Origin: Pelagophyceae sp. CCMP2097
Taxonomy: Eukaryota > Sar > Pelagophyceae
Assembly (NCBI GenBank): GCA_026770575.1
Contig: MU657227.1
Coordinates: 83,940-115,655 of the forward strand
Direction of reading: 5' to 3'
Length of the DNA: 31,716 nucleotides
Positions 1-8,451 of this stretch are shown here, one piece after another. The notes under the pieces were generated by a model. It was not told the DNA's origin and searched no databases. It saw nothing but the letters and a program-made list of their open reading frames with translations. Each line of letters begins with the position of its first letter. Position 1 is the first letter of the stretch. Position numbers and translations under genes: made by a program.

Positions 1-449
1 AGCACCCGTGATGATCCAGTCGTCGTCGCAGTAGAATAATGCAAAGGATGCCAGCTTCCTGTAGAGCTGAGGCAAGGAGGCGCGGTACACGTATCGGGCG
101 TGGGCAGGGACGAGGCAGTCGATGATCCGGAGGGCGACTTCACTGAGCTCGTTTGCGCCGTCGGAGCCGTCGGTGAGACCTTGGGCGGCGCCGCCGTCGA
201 TCTGGAAGACGGGCCCGACGCTCTCGGAAAGGACGACGCGGGCGGCGGCACTGCGGTTGAGGGACTCTTTGTATCTGATGGAGGGCGTGTCGCGGCCGGC
301 GGGGGGGTTGGCTAGGAGGATGTGGGCGAGGGTGAGGATGCCGTGCTCGTGCTTGTCAAAGCACTTGACCTGGTCGTGGTTGCAGACAGCCCACTCGTGG
401 ATTTCGAGTCGTTTTCTCCACGGTTGCTTTTTGATAACTGCTGCGTAGG
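1..449 (-). CDS. Unrecognised protein, fragment running off the left edge
   Basis: The minus strand is open without a stop from about position 449 to the window edge. The translation is protein-like rather than low-complexity: it contains IKKQPWRKRLEIHEWAVCNH near its start, then HGILTLAHILLANPPAGRD and later YRASLPQLYRKLASFALFYC. It looks alpha-helical, as in armadillo or HEAT-type scaffolds, but I do not recognise the family. The gene continues beyond position 1. At its 5' side it meets kelch-homologous sequence of the opposite strand at about 450, so its N-terminal part was either removed by the duplication breakpoint there or lies beyond an intron. Plus-strand frames over the same bases are shadows. 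Confidence 0.5.
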
Positions 450-1226
450 CGGCGGCGGCGTCGAGATCGACGCGGACCGCGTGCTTGTGGTGGGCGGCTC
501 CTGTGGTGGTCATTTGAATACGACGGAGATCTTCCACCTCTCGACGCTCACGTTCACGCCGGGACCGGCCTTGCAATCGGCACGAAAATCTTGCGCCGCC
601 ATCGCAATCGACGCTCGCAGGATCCTCGTCGTTGGCGGCAACGATGGCGAGTCTAACGTATCGACCACCGAGATTCTCAGCCTGGACACGATGGTCTTCG
701 CGCCCGGGCCCGCCATGGCCTCTCGACGCGACGGCTGCGCGGCCGTCGCGCTCGACGAAGACCGCATCCTGGTGGCTGGTGGCCAATTAGATTCAGGACA
801 ATCTTTGAATACGACGGAGGTCTTCGATATCCGGACCATGGCGTTCGCGCCGGGTCCATCCATGAGCTCCGAACGGTCTTACTTCGCGGCCGTGCCTGTC
901 GATGCTCGCCACGTCCTCGTCATCGGCGGGCTGGACACATCCGATTATACGGGGGCCACAGCCACGACCGAGCTCCTCGACGTGGCGACGATGGAGTTCG
1001 CGCCCGGGCCTCAGATGTGGGATGCGCGCTACGGCTGTGCAGCCGTTCGAGTCGACGTGACGAACGAACAGCCACGGGTCGTCGTCATCGGCGGAGAAGG
1101 TCTGACGACGCGCGACAACGAGAGCGACGAGGACGAAGAGGACGAGGACGAGGGGGCCATCTTATTGTCGAGCACGGAGGTGCTCGCCGTCAGCAGAATC
1201 GTGGCGCGGCGCTGTTCCAGCGGTGA
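450..1226 (+). pseudogene. 5'-truncated, frameshifted kelch-repeat copy
   Basis: This is a close paralogue of the BTB-kelch gene at 2528-4260. Similarity begins abruptly at about 450 (VEIDADRVLVVGG, matching VQIDADRVLVVGG in the intact gene), so the BTB domain and the first kelch blade are missing. About four blades follow with the family pattern NTTEIFHLSTLTFTPGP then CAAIAIDARRILVVGG. Near 1191 one base is missing relative to the paralogue (GTCAGCAG against GTCGAGCAG), which throws the C-terminus out of frame. In the shifted frame the paralogue's ending ALFQR-stop is still present at 1226, while the unshifted frame runs on to 1314. The acidic tract is also shorter than in the paralogue. There is no kelch-related start codon. 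I infer a non-functional duplicate. Confidence 0.75.
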
Positions 1227-2440
1227 CCCTTGGACGGGCCGTGGCCTCGAGCCTCTCCGCGACACAGCCGCGACCGCCGACGCCGCAACCGACGTTGTCC
1301 ACGCGACTATGTAATCGTACTCACTCCAGCCCATTTCACACCCCCTCGCTGCAGACAGCCCGAAGACCGGCGGCGAGCGGTTGGGGACAGGAGCAGGTCA
1401 GGAGCAGGGGAGGGTACGGTTTTGCCCGTAACCCGTGGGTCGGGATCGACAGGCGTTTCCGCCGACCCGTCGACCCGCGGGGCTGGCCGCGGCCCCGACC
1501 CGCGACCCGGCGGGCGCGGTGGAGGCGAAACCTGCGGATAACCCGACAATTCGCGGGTTCTGCTGTATAATTCCACGGGCGAGCATGCTGTGCACGACGG
1601 CTGGCCGCGGCAAACGCGACGGTCTCGACGGCAGTGGAGGCTGATGCACGGCGAGGACGTCTATGATGGAAACTCGACGACCGGGTCACTCGGAAGCACG
1701 GATCGCGCGTTCGACTTGTGTGGCCCTTCCAGCTCATCACAGACGAGCATGCTGTGCATGACGGCTCGATGCACGCGCATACGTACGCCGCGTCCGCAGG
1801 CCACGGAAGCACCATCCAAAGACCCGTCGGAACGTCTACGCGCGGCACTCTGCCGCAGCGCAGCACATCGACGCGGTGTACGATAGTGCATCAATCCTTC
1901 CCTCCGACAGGCGCCGGCGCCGGACCCGAACCGGAGGCCGTTGATGGCGGCGGTCTCAGCAACGGAATGAAACTCCCTGCGTCACACCGGGTTTCTCCAC
2001 TCGAGTTTCCTCTATTCGCGTGTATCATATAGGCTTCGGGCCGCGCGGCCGCGAGCGGCGTCGACGTCGCGGGTACGCTGGCTCTCCGGGAGGGCTTGTA
2101 AGTACGGGTACGACCCGAGTCACCCGACCCGACCCGACCCAGATTCTGCGTGTGTCGACCCGACCGACCCGCGACCCGCGGGTCGGCCGGCCTGCCGACC
2201 CGTGACTCGGCTGGAGAACGAGTTCCGGTCGACCGAACCGCGACCCGAGGGGTTGACACAAATGAAATATCCGACCCGACCCGAAAACACCGTCCCTACT
2301 CCTGGTCGGAGGCACCCCCGCCTTTGAAAACAATTCGATCTCCTCGGCTCCTTGTCTGTCTCTGCTCGTCCACGCCCTGCTCGTCCACGCCCTGCTCGTC
2401 CACGACACGCGTCGTGTAAATCGCCCCCGATCAGAACTTG
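1227..2440. repeat. Non-coding tail, copy 1, rich in CCCGA-type repeats
   Basis: This 1.2-kb stretch has no supportable gene. Its beginning is nearly identical to the bases after the stop of the second kelch copy (4261 onward). Both tails share long blocks, including a CCACGGAAGCACCATCCAAAG-like segment and runs of (CCCGA) such as 2117-2150 and 2150-2200. Reading frames are not conserved between the copies, which argues against coding. Inside this copy GAGCATGCTGTGCA occurs twice (near 1582 and 1747), and a 15-base unit CTGCTCGTCCACGCC is repeated three times at about 2363-2408. Possible explanations are a 3' untranslated or spacer region copied with the gene, or a satellite-like or mobile-element remnant. 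Confidence 0.6.
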
Positions 2441-2442
2441 AA

Positions 2443-2462
2443 CGATTAGGAATTCCTAATCG
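2443..2462. promoter_or_regulatory. Perfect 20-bp palindrome upstream of the BTB-kelch gene
   Basis: CGATTAGGAATTCCTAATCG is its own reverse complement over all 20 bases. It sits about 66 bases before the ATG at 2528, in a locally AT-richer stretch. Related cores (AGGAATTCCTA or close variants) occur near 11520, 22226 and 24022. A role as a protein-binding site is only inferred. Confidence 0.35.
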
Positions 2463-2527
2463 ATTGCGGAGCAAAAATAAGGTTATGGGCCTCCCAAAAT
2501 CTGGCCAAACTGTGACACTTCACGTCG

Positions 2528-4260
2528 ATGGCGCTCTCTATGCACGGCGCGTTGGCCGCCGCGCTCGAGGCCGCACGCTTCGCGGCCACGGCGCACGCCG
2601 CCGCGGTCGACGCCCTCGAGCGGGCCTTTGATGCCGGCATGGTACGCAGCATGTGATATTGAAGCGGGCTGCCTTTATCGCGACATCAAAGCCTTCATCG
2701 CAAACGTTAGCCTCCTAGGCCCAGCTCGCGACCGACCGCCTGGTGCTCGAGGGCGACCGCGCGGCCTTCATCGCAGAAACGGAGGCAAAGCTCGCGCGCG
2801 ACGAAGAGCTGCAGGAGCGCGTGCGGGCAGCGGCGCCGCCGCCCGGCGAGAAGATCAAGCTCAATGTCGGCGGCGCGCGCTTTGAGACTTCGCGGGGCGT
2901 CCTCACAAAGGTCGAGGACTCGATGCTCGGCCGCATGTTCGGGCGCTGCGACGCGATGCTGCAGCCGGACCCCGAAGACGGCAGCATCTTCATCGACCGC
3001 GACGGCGAGCGGTTCCGACTCCTCCTCGACTTCCTCCGCGACCTCGACGGTGCGCACATGCAGAGAACGATCCGCGCCTTCGCCGAGGCTGCGCAAGAAT
3101 CCATGATGAAGGAGCTGGACTACTTCGGCCTCGAGGCCGCCGTGTTTGGTACGCCGCCCTGGACCGACAACGCGGCGTTCCAACCGGGGCCGGAGATGGG
3201 CTCAAGAAGTACAGATTCCGCTGTCGTGTTCGCTGGCGGGCGCGTCGTCGTGTTTGGCGGTTTTAGTTCGAAAGGTGCTTTAAGCACGACGTTATTGCTC
3301 GACGCGCAGACGATGGCCTTTACGGCTGGGCCGAAATTGCTCACGCGTCGAAGTGGCTGTGCGGCCGTCCAGATCGACGCGGATAGAGTACTCGTGGTGG
3401 GTGGCTACGGTGGTCGACACTTGAACACGACGGAGATCTTCCACCTCTCGACGCTCACGTTCACACCGGGACCGAACATGCAATCGGCACGAAATGCTTG
3501 TGCTGCTGTCGCGCTCGACGCTCGCAGGATCCTCGTCGTTGGCGGCCACGATGGCGTGTTTTTCTTGTCGACTACCGAGATTTTCAGCCTGGACACAATG
3601 GCCTTTGCGCCCGGGCCCGCCATGGCCACTCGACGCAAAGGATGCGCGGCCGTTGCGCTCGACGAGCACCGCATCCTGGTGGCCGGTGGCATGTCCACTC
3701 AAGTCACTGAAGGATGTTGGAATACGACGGAGGTCCTCGACATCCGGACCATGGCGTTCGCGCTGGGTCCATCCATGAGCTCGGAACGCTCCTCCTGTGC
3801 GGCCGTGCATGTCGATGCTCGCCACGTCCTCGTCATCGGCGGGCAGGACGCATTCTTTGATGCGGTGGCCACGACCGAGCTCCTCGACGTGGCGACGATG
3901 CAGTTCGCGCCAGGGCCTGCGATGTGGACTGCGCGCAACGGCTGTGCAGCCGTTCGAGTCGACGTGACGAACGAACAGCCACGGGTCGTCGTCATCGGTG
4001 GAGAAGGTCTGATGACGCACGACAACGATAGCGACGAGGACGAGAGCGAGGAGGACGAGGAGGAGGACGAGGATACCGTGACGAACGAACAGCCACGGGT
4101 CGTCGTCATCGGTGGAGAAGGTCTGATGACGCGCGACAACGATAGCGACGAGGACGAGAGCGAGGAGGACGAGGAGGAGGAGAAGGAGACCATCTTATTG
4201 TCGAGCACGGAGGTGCTCGCCGTCGAGCAGAATCGTAGCGCGGCGCTGTTCCAGCGGTGA
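2528..4260 (+). CDS. BTB (T1/KCTD-type)-kelch repeat protein
   Basis: Two exons: 2528-2641 (MALSMHGALAAALEAARF..., 38 codons) and 2725-4260, joined across an 83-nt phase-0 intron (GTACGC...CCCAG). The product is 549 residues. A helical N-terminus is followed by a BTB/T1 domain at about 78-165, recognisable from IKLNVGGARFETSRG and the HMQRTIRAFAEAAQ region. About five to six kelch blades of roughly 50 residues follow, each with [NS]TTE..., a ...FAPGP turn and CAAV...DAR..LV.GG. The C-terminus carries a Glu/Asp-rich tract that is internally duplicated. Kelch propellers bind partner proteins, and BTB-kelch proteins commonly act as Cullin-3 substrate adaptors, although T1-type BTBs vary, so that role is inferred. 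The only intact kelch copy of three in the window. Confidence 0.8.
3964..4191 (+). repeat. 114-bp in-frame tandem duplication inside the kelch gene
   Basis: The segment beginning GTGACGAACGAACAG at 3964 recurs at 4078, a period of 114 bases (38 codons). It duplicates VTNEQPRVVVIGGEGLMT plus the following acidic stretch DNDSDEDESEEDEEE. The truncated paralogue at 450-1226 has a single copy, so the duplication arose after the two copies separated, or was lost in the other. Confidence 0.85.
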
Positions 4261-5300
4261 CCCTTGGACGGGCCGTGGCCTCGAGCCTCTCCGCGACACA
4301 GCCGCAACCGCCGACGCCGCAGCCGACGTCGTCCGCGCGACTATGTAATCGTACTCACTTTAGCTAGCCTATTTCACACCCCCTCGTTGCAGCCAGCCCG
4401 AGAAAAGGCGGCGCGGCGCGCGGCTGGGGATAGGAGCAGGGAAGGAGCAGGGAAGGGTACGGTTTTGCCCGTCACCCACGGGTCGGGATCGGCGGGTTTG
4501 CGCGTTTCCGCCGACCCGCCGACTCACGGGTCTGGCCGTGGCCCCGACCCGCAACCCGGCGGGCGCGACGAAGGCGAAACCCGCGGATAACCCGACAATC
4601 CAAATACAATCAACTTGCTTCGATGGGGCTATATCGCCGCGGGTCCGGGCTCCGCCGCATAGGGCACCCCGCTGGAACGAGCGCACCACGACACCGCCTA
4701 CTCGATTCCTCGGTCCGTCCCTCGATGCACTTGCCCGTCGCAGCCCGCCGCGTCTGCACAGGCCACGGGAGCACCATCCAAAGACCCGTCACAAGGTGCA
4801 TGCATGAGATTATGCCGCAGCGCAGCGCAGCGCAGCGCAGCGACCCGGCTCACGATGGTGCATCCATCCTTCTCTCCGGCAGGCGCCAGTGCCGGACCCG
4901 ACTTGAAGGGCGTCGATGGCGACGGTCTCGCACCGAAACACACAGCGTCGCACCGGGTTCCTCCACAGTTGTCGGGTTTTCTCTATTCGTGTGTACCATA
5001 GAGGCTTCGGGCTGCGCGGTCGCGAGCGGCGTCGACGCCACGGGTACGCTGGCTCTCCGAAAAGGGGTTTTTAAGTACGGGTACGACCGGAACCCGACCC
5101 GACCCGGATTCTGCGTGTGTCGACCCGACCGACCCGCGACCCGCGGGCCGGCCTGCCTGCCGACCCTCGACTCGGCCTCGAGAAGGGTCGTTCGACCAAC
5201 CCGCGACCCGAGGGGTTGGGACAAATAAAATACCCGACCCGGAAAGACCGTCGCTGCTCCTGGCCTCAGCGCTCACGCCGGCCCCCAGGCCTGCCGCTCA
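4261..5300. repeat. Non-coding tail, copy 2, CCCGA-rich
   Basis: This is homologous to 1227-2310. It starts identically after the kelch stop codon (CCCTTGGACGGGCCGTGGCC) and ends with the same CCCGACCC-rich stretch around 5090-5240. It also holds a (GCAGC)n microsatellite at about 4817-4842. No conserved reading frame is shared with copy 1. Similarity fades at about 5260, where unrelated sequence begins. Confidence 0.6.
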
Positions 5301-5475
5301 CGGCGCCGCGGCCACCTTCCGAACAGTCCTTGCCGACCCGTGTGCTCTGATAGCCTCACTAAAGACGCAAAACGTCGTTTTGTTTGGGAATATATTAGGC
5401 ACACAAGGAAGGAGGCCCGCGCCTCCCCGGAACAACAGGCGCCGCGTCCTAGACGGAGAGGACGGGCGCGAGGAC

Positions 5476-6585
5476 CTACCGAAGGCGGTCCGACACGCCA
5501 GCACGAGGCGCCGCTCCGTGACCCTTCCTCTCCTTCTCCTGGCCCTTCCTCTCCTTCTCCGGGCCCTCGCGGTCGACTCGCGTTCGACTCACCGACGTAC
5601 GTTGTCGTTTCCGCTGCGATGCCCAGACGGCGGAGACGAGAGCGGAGAGGGAGAAGGGTCTTGGGGCGGGTGGACCTTGCCGTCGCGAAAGCGTCGCGGC
5701 TACGTCTTTTTGCTGTACATGCCTCCCCTTGGCCGCAGCCTTGGCCTGCGGTGTCACCGCCGGCGCCCGCCGCCGCCGGTCCGCGTCGCCGGGCGAGACG
5801 CGCGTCGTTGGCAATTCTGGTCGGGGTGCGTCGACGTCAGAGTAGCCGATACCCTGATTTTTCAGCTGCGTCTGCAGCCGCGTATTTTCCATCTGCAGCT
5901 TGCGGCGGTCCGCCTGGATCGAGTCCGTTAGCGCCTTCCAGTCGTTTCGCTCCTCGCCTGCGCAGAAAGGGGTGGAGGCGCAAGGCGAGGCGCACTTTTC
6001 CGCTTTACAAAACGCGGTTCTCAACATGGCCACTTTCCAAGATCCAAGACGCGGTTCCAAACATCGCCACTTTTGGGTATTTTCGAGGCGGAGCTGCTTG
6101 ACAAAGGTCCAGCACATGGAGAGCTCATCTTTTGTCGCCTCGAGTTGGGCCTCTACGGCTGCGCGCCGGCCCTCCTATTTTTGCGTTGTGCGCCGTCCAA
6201 ACCAAACAGGAGCCGAATTTGCCGGCGTCGCTCCCACGATTCCCCTCGGGCGTGCACTCGTCGAACACGCGCTTCAGCACGGGGCTCTCCTCGGAGCGCT
6301 GCCGAGGCTGGGTGGGACCCGCGGAAGGAGACTGAAACCCGGGACCGCCGCTGAGGCACGACGCACCGCCTCGTGGATGCGGTCGAGCATGGCCGATTCC
6401 CGCTCCGCGGCCTCCATCTTCACCTACAAACAAGCGTCCGGCCGCCGGTGCGGCGGCGCGCGGCCGCAAGGGCCCCGGAGCGACGTCGACGGCAGCCCCC
6501 TGAGGGCGAGGTACGGCGCCCTTCCGCGACCCCCCGAAAAGCCCACCCGGATCAGGTGCTGCTGGAGCATCTGCACGGCGGCCAT
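5476..6585 (-). CDS. Spliced coiled-coil protein of unknown function
   Basis: Proposed exons on the minus strand: 6585-6547 (MAAVQMLQQHLIR), 6423-6367 (VKMEAAERESAMLDRIHEA), 6298-6238 (RSEESPVLKRVFDECTPEGN) and 6158 leftward (VEAQLEATKDELSMCWTFVK, then a long open stretch). Introns are 123, 68 and 79 nt, GT..AG, and phase-consistent. The frame stays open through DWKALTDSIQADRRKLQMEN and TRLQTQLKNQ, a clear coiled-coil pattern, then becomes Arg/Pro-rich. The stretch decoded from about 5960-6070 looks poorly coding and may be another intron. The C-terminal end is uncertain: the simple frame stops at 5476, but a pyrimidine-rich tract ending in GCATCGCAG (about 5620) suggests further splicing. 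No enzymatic domain is seen. Confidence 0.5.
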
Positions 6586-6647
6586 CGCGGCTTCCCCGGG
6601 CGCCTTCTCCGCACAACCGCCGGCCGGGCACACAAAATCACCAATCG

Positions 6648-6766
6648 CTAAAGTGGAAGGTTATGGGCACGCTGCCTCGCGCCGGAGGACTTTTAATACG
6701 CACTGGTACGAGATCGCCCAGGACCGCAACCGGTGGCGCGGCATCGTCAAAGACATGGACCTCTGA
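6648..6766 (+). mobile_element. Retrotransposon reverse-transcriptase C-terminal remnant
   Basis: The frame ending in TGA at 6764-6766 reads RRTFNTHWYEIAQDRNRWRG followed by IVKDMDL. The arrangement W-x3-AQDR-x2-WR is what one finds at the extreme C-terminus of many non-LTR retrotransposon polyproteins. Only this tail is preserved. Upstream the same bases are occupied by the minus-strand coiled-coil gene, so the copy is strongly 5'-truncated, as expected for LINE insertions. About 430 bases downstream lies the (TGAC)n-ended repeat at 7182-7212, which could be the end of the same element. Confidence 0.4.
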
Positions 6767-7181
6767 TCGGCACGGCGCGCCGAGACGTCGACGTCGACGG
6801 CGAGGGCTGCGACGCAGGCACGCAGGCGCGGGCGCGTCGGCGCGCACCGGCGCGGACGATGGCACGGGCCACGCGTCACGCGTCACGGGCGAAAGGCGCG
6901 CCGCGCGTCGGCGCACGTGCGTCGGCGTTGGTCGTCGGCGCGGCCAAGCGGCGCGCGCGCGAGCGCAGCCCAGCGAACGAGCGGCCGGCGGCGCGGCGCG
7001 GCAGTCGCCGTCGCCGCCGCCGTCACCACCACAGCGACGAAAACACCAACACGCGCGTCAACACAACAACAACACCACCAAAACACTCCGGCCGACCCAC
7101 CATCGCTCTGGATTCTTCCTGTCATCCCGGTTCATCGCGTTCAATGAAAAGAGCGTCAACGTGTGCAGCCCAGCTTCCAAT
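6767..7181. other. GC-rich gap without a supportable gene
   Basis: Arginine-rich frames here look like shadows of simple GC-rich sequence (CG-dinucleotide-dense, ending in a CAACAACAACACCACCAAAA stretch at about 7060-7085). If the retroelement reading of 6648-6766 is right, this would be its 3' untranslated region. Confidence 0.35.
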
Positions 7182-7212
7182 TTTATGAAAGGGTAATCAC
7201 TGACTGACTGAC
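7182..7212 (+). repeat. Dispersed repeat ending in (TGAC)n, copy A
   Basis: It contains TATGAAAGGGTA followed directly by ATCACTGACTGACTGACTG. The same roughly 28-base unit recurs at about 21053-21080 (plus strand) and 24374-24401 (minus strand, two substitutions). The number of ACTG units differs between copies, as in the tails of non-LTR retroelements. Confidence 0.6.
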
Positions 7213-7339
7213 TGGCACGTTGCTTCCACGCGCCAACGCCCCGGGCGACGTCGAGGCCCTAGGCAACGGCCGGCGTGGGGCGCATGCGGGGCGCCCATTG
7301 AGCCTCGCGGCGCGTCGAGCGGCCCGTCGAACGGCGCCG

Positions 7340-8137
7340 CGCCGTAGGACCGGCGGTCCTCGCCGTCTTCACGCAGCACGACCTGCTCGAGGTCATCCTG
7401 CGGCTCTCGGCCGAGGCGCCCCAGGCGTGACGAAGCAAGTCGCGCGCGATGCGCCGGCCACGGCGCGGGTCGTGCGCAAACTCATCTGCCAGGACCGCAT
7501 CCTGAAGGGCACCGCAATCCTCGAGGGGCACACTGGCAGCATCGGGAGCTGATCGTTCTCGCCCGACGGCACGCGCATCGTCACGGCGAGCAGCGACAAG
7601 ACGGCGCGGGTCTGGGACGCCAAGACGGACGCGCTGCTGGCGACGCTCGGGGGGCACACCAACTACGTCACGAGCTACGCGTTCTCGCCCGACGGCAAGC
7701 GCCTCGTCACGGCGAGCAGCGACAAGACGGCGCGGCTCTGGGACGCAGAGACGGGCGCGCTGCTGACGACGCTCGAGGGGCATACCGGCCCCGTCACGAG
7801 CTGCGCGTTCTCGCCCGACGGCAAGCGCCTTGTCACGGCGAGCGCCGACAACACGGCGCGGCTCTGGGACGCCGAGACAGGCGCGCTTCAGGCGACGCTT
7901 GAGGGACACACCAGCTGCATCAACAGCTGCGCGTTCTCGCCCGACTAGGGCAAGCGCATCCTGACGGCGAGCATGGACCAGACGGCGCGGTTATAAGACG
8001 CCGCGACGGGCGCGCTGCGGACGACGCTCGAGGGGCACATCCACGTCATCTGGAGCTGCGCGTTCTCGCCCGACGGCACGCGCGTCGTGACAGCGAGCCG
8101 CGACGGGACGGCGCGCCTCTGGAACGTCGTGCTATAA
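7340..8137 (+). pseudogene. WD40-repeat protein, degenerate (three in-frame stops)
   Basis: From about 7430 one frame encodes five WD repeats of 42 residues (126 bp). The typical repeat is [16 protein letters not shown] followed by LVTASSDKTARLWDAETGAL. The frame is interrupted by TGA at 7550, TAG at 7946 (an inserted codon between Asp and Gly of a FSPDG motif) and TAA at 7994 (in place of the Trp codon of RLWD). It ends at TAA 8135-8137. There is no frameshift across about 700 bases. Upstream, in another frame, QHDLLEVILRLSAEAPQA resembles an F-box-like helix, so the intact ancestor may have been an F-box/WD40-like protein. A full seven-blade propeller would need more repeats. The near-identity of repeats suggests recent expansion and recent decay. 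Confidence 0.75.
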
Positions 8138-8451
8138 AACTTAAGATGCCGCCTCTGTCGGCGCGGGCCGGCCTCACTCTTTGAAGGATGCGCAAAGGAG
8201 CGGTGCTCGTATACCTCCGGGCCCCTGGCGCGCCCCATTTTCGGGCGTTGTGAAGCCGCCCGTGGTCCCCTCGATGCGCTCGGGCGACGCGGGACGGTGC
8301 CTCTCAGGAAGTGTAGATCCGCGGCGCGCGAATTGTCCGAGACGGTGCGCGCGGTGCTCGAGGACTGGGGACTCAGGGCCCTCCACGATCGGTCCCATCG
8401 TCGACTGCAAGAGGCGGGTGTTAGTATCGCTGTTAGACTGCAAGGCCGTGT
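8138..8451. other. Gap between WD40 pseudogene and LRR-FAM194 gene
   Basis: A minus-strand frame at 8174-8443 is open but starts without a convincing context. It could be a further 3' exon of the LRR-FAM194 gene through an acceptor at about 8410 (CCTCTTGCAG). The straight reading of that gene stops at 8452, so I leave this stretch unassigned. Confidence 0.3.

Noticed and set aside
1430..2300. CCCGA runs as telomeric repeats
   Set aside because: The unit differs from the TTAGGG type usual in stramenopiles and is dispersed among other sequence, not a continuous array.
4817..4842. (GCAGC)n as a CRISPR-like array
   Set aside because: It is a simple microsatellite without spacers in eukaryotic DNA.
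5340..6101. Plus-strand 253-residue frame
   Set aside because: Compositionally biased and antisense to a coiled-coil gene with phase-consistent introns.
7259..7909. Minus-strand 216-residue frame opposite the WD40 repeats
   Set aside because: It is the antisense of repetitive WD40 DNA (periodic LERRQQRVRLGVPEPRR pattern), so it is a mirror of the repeats.
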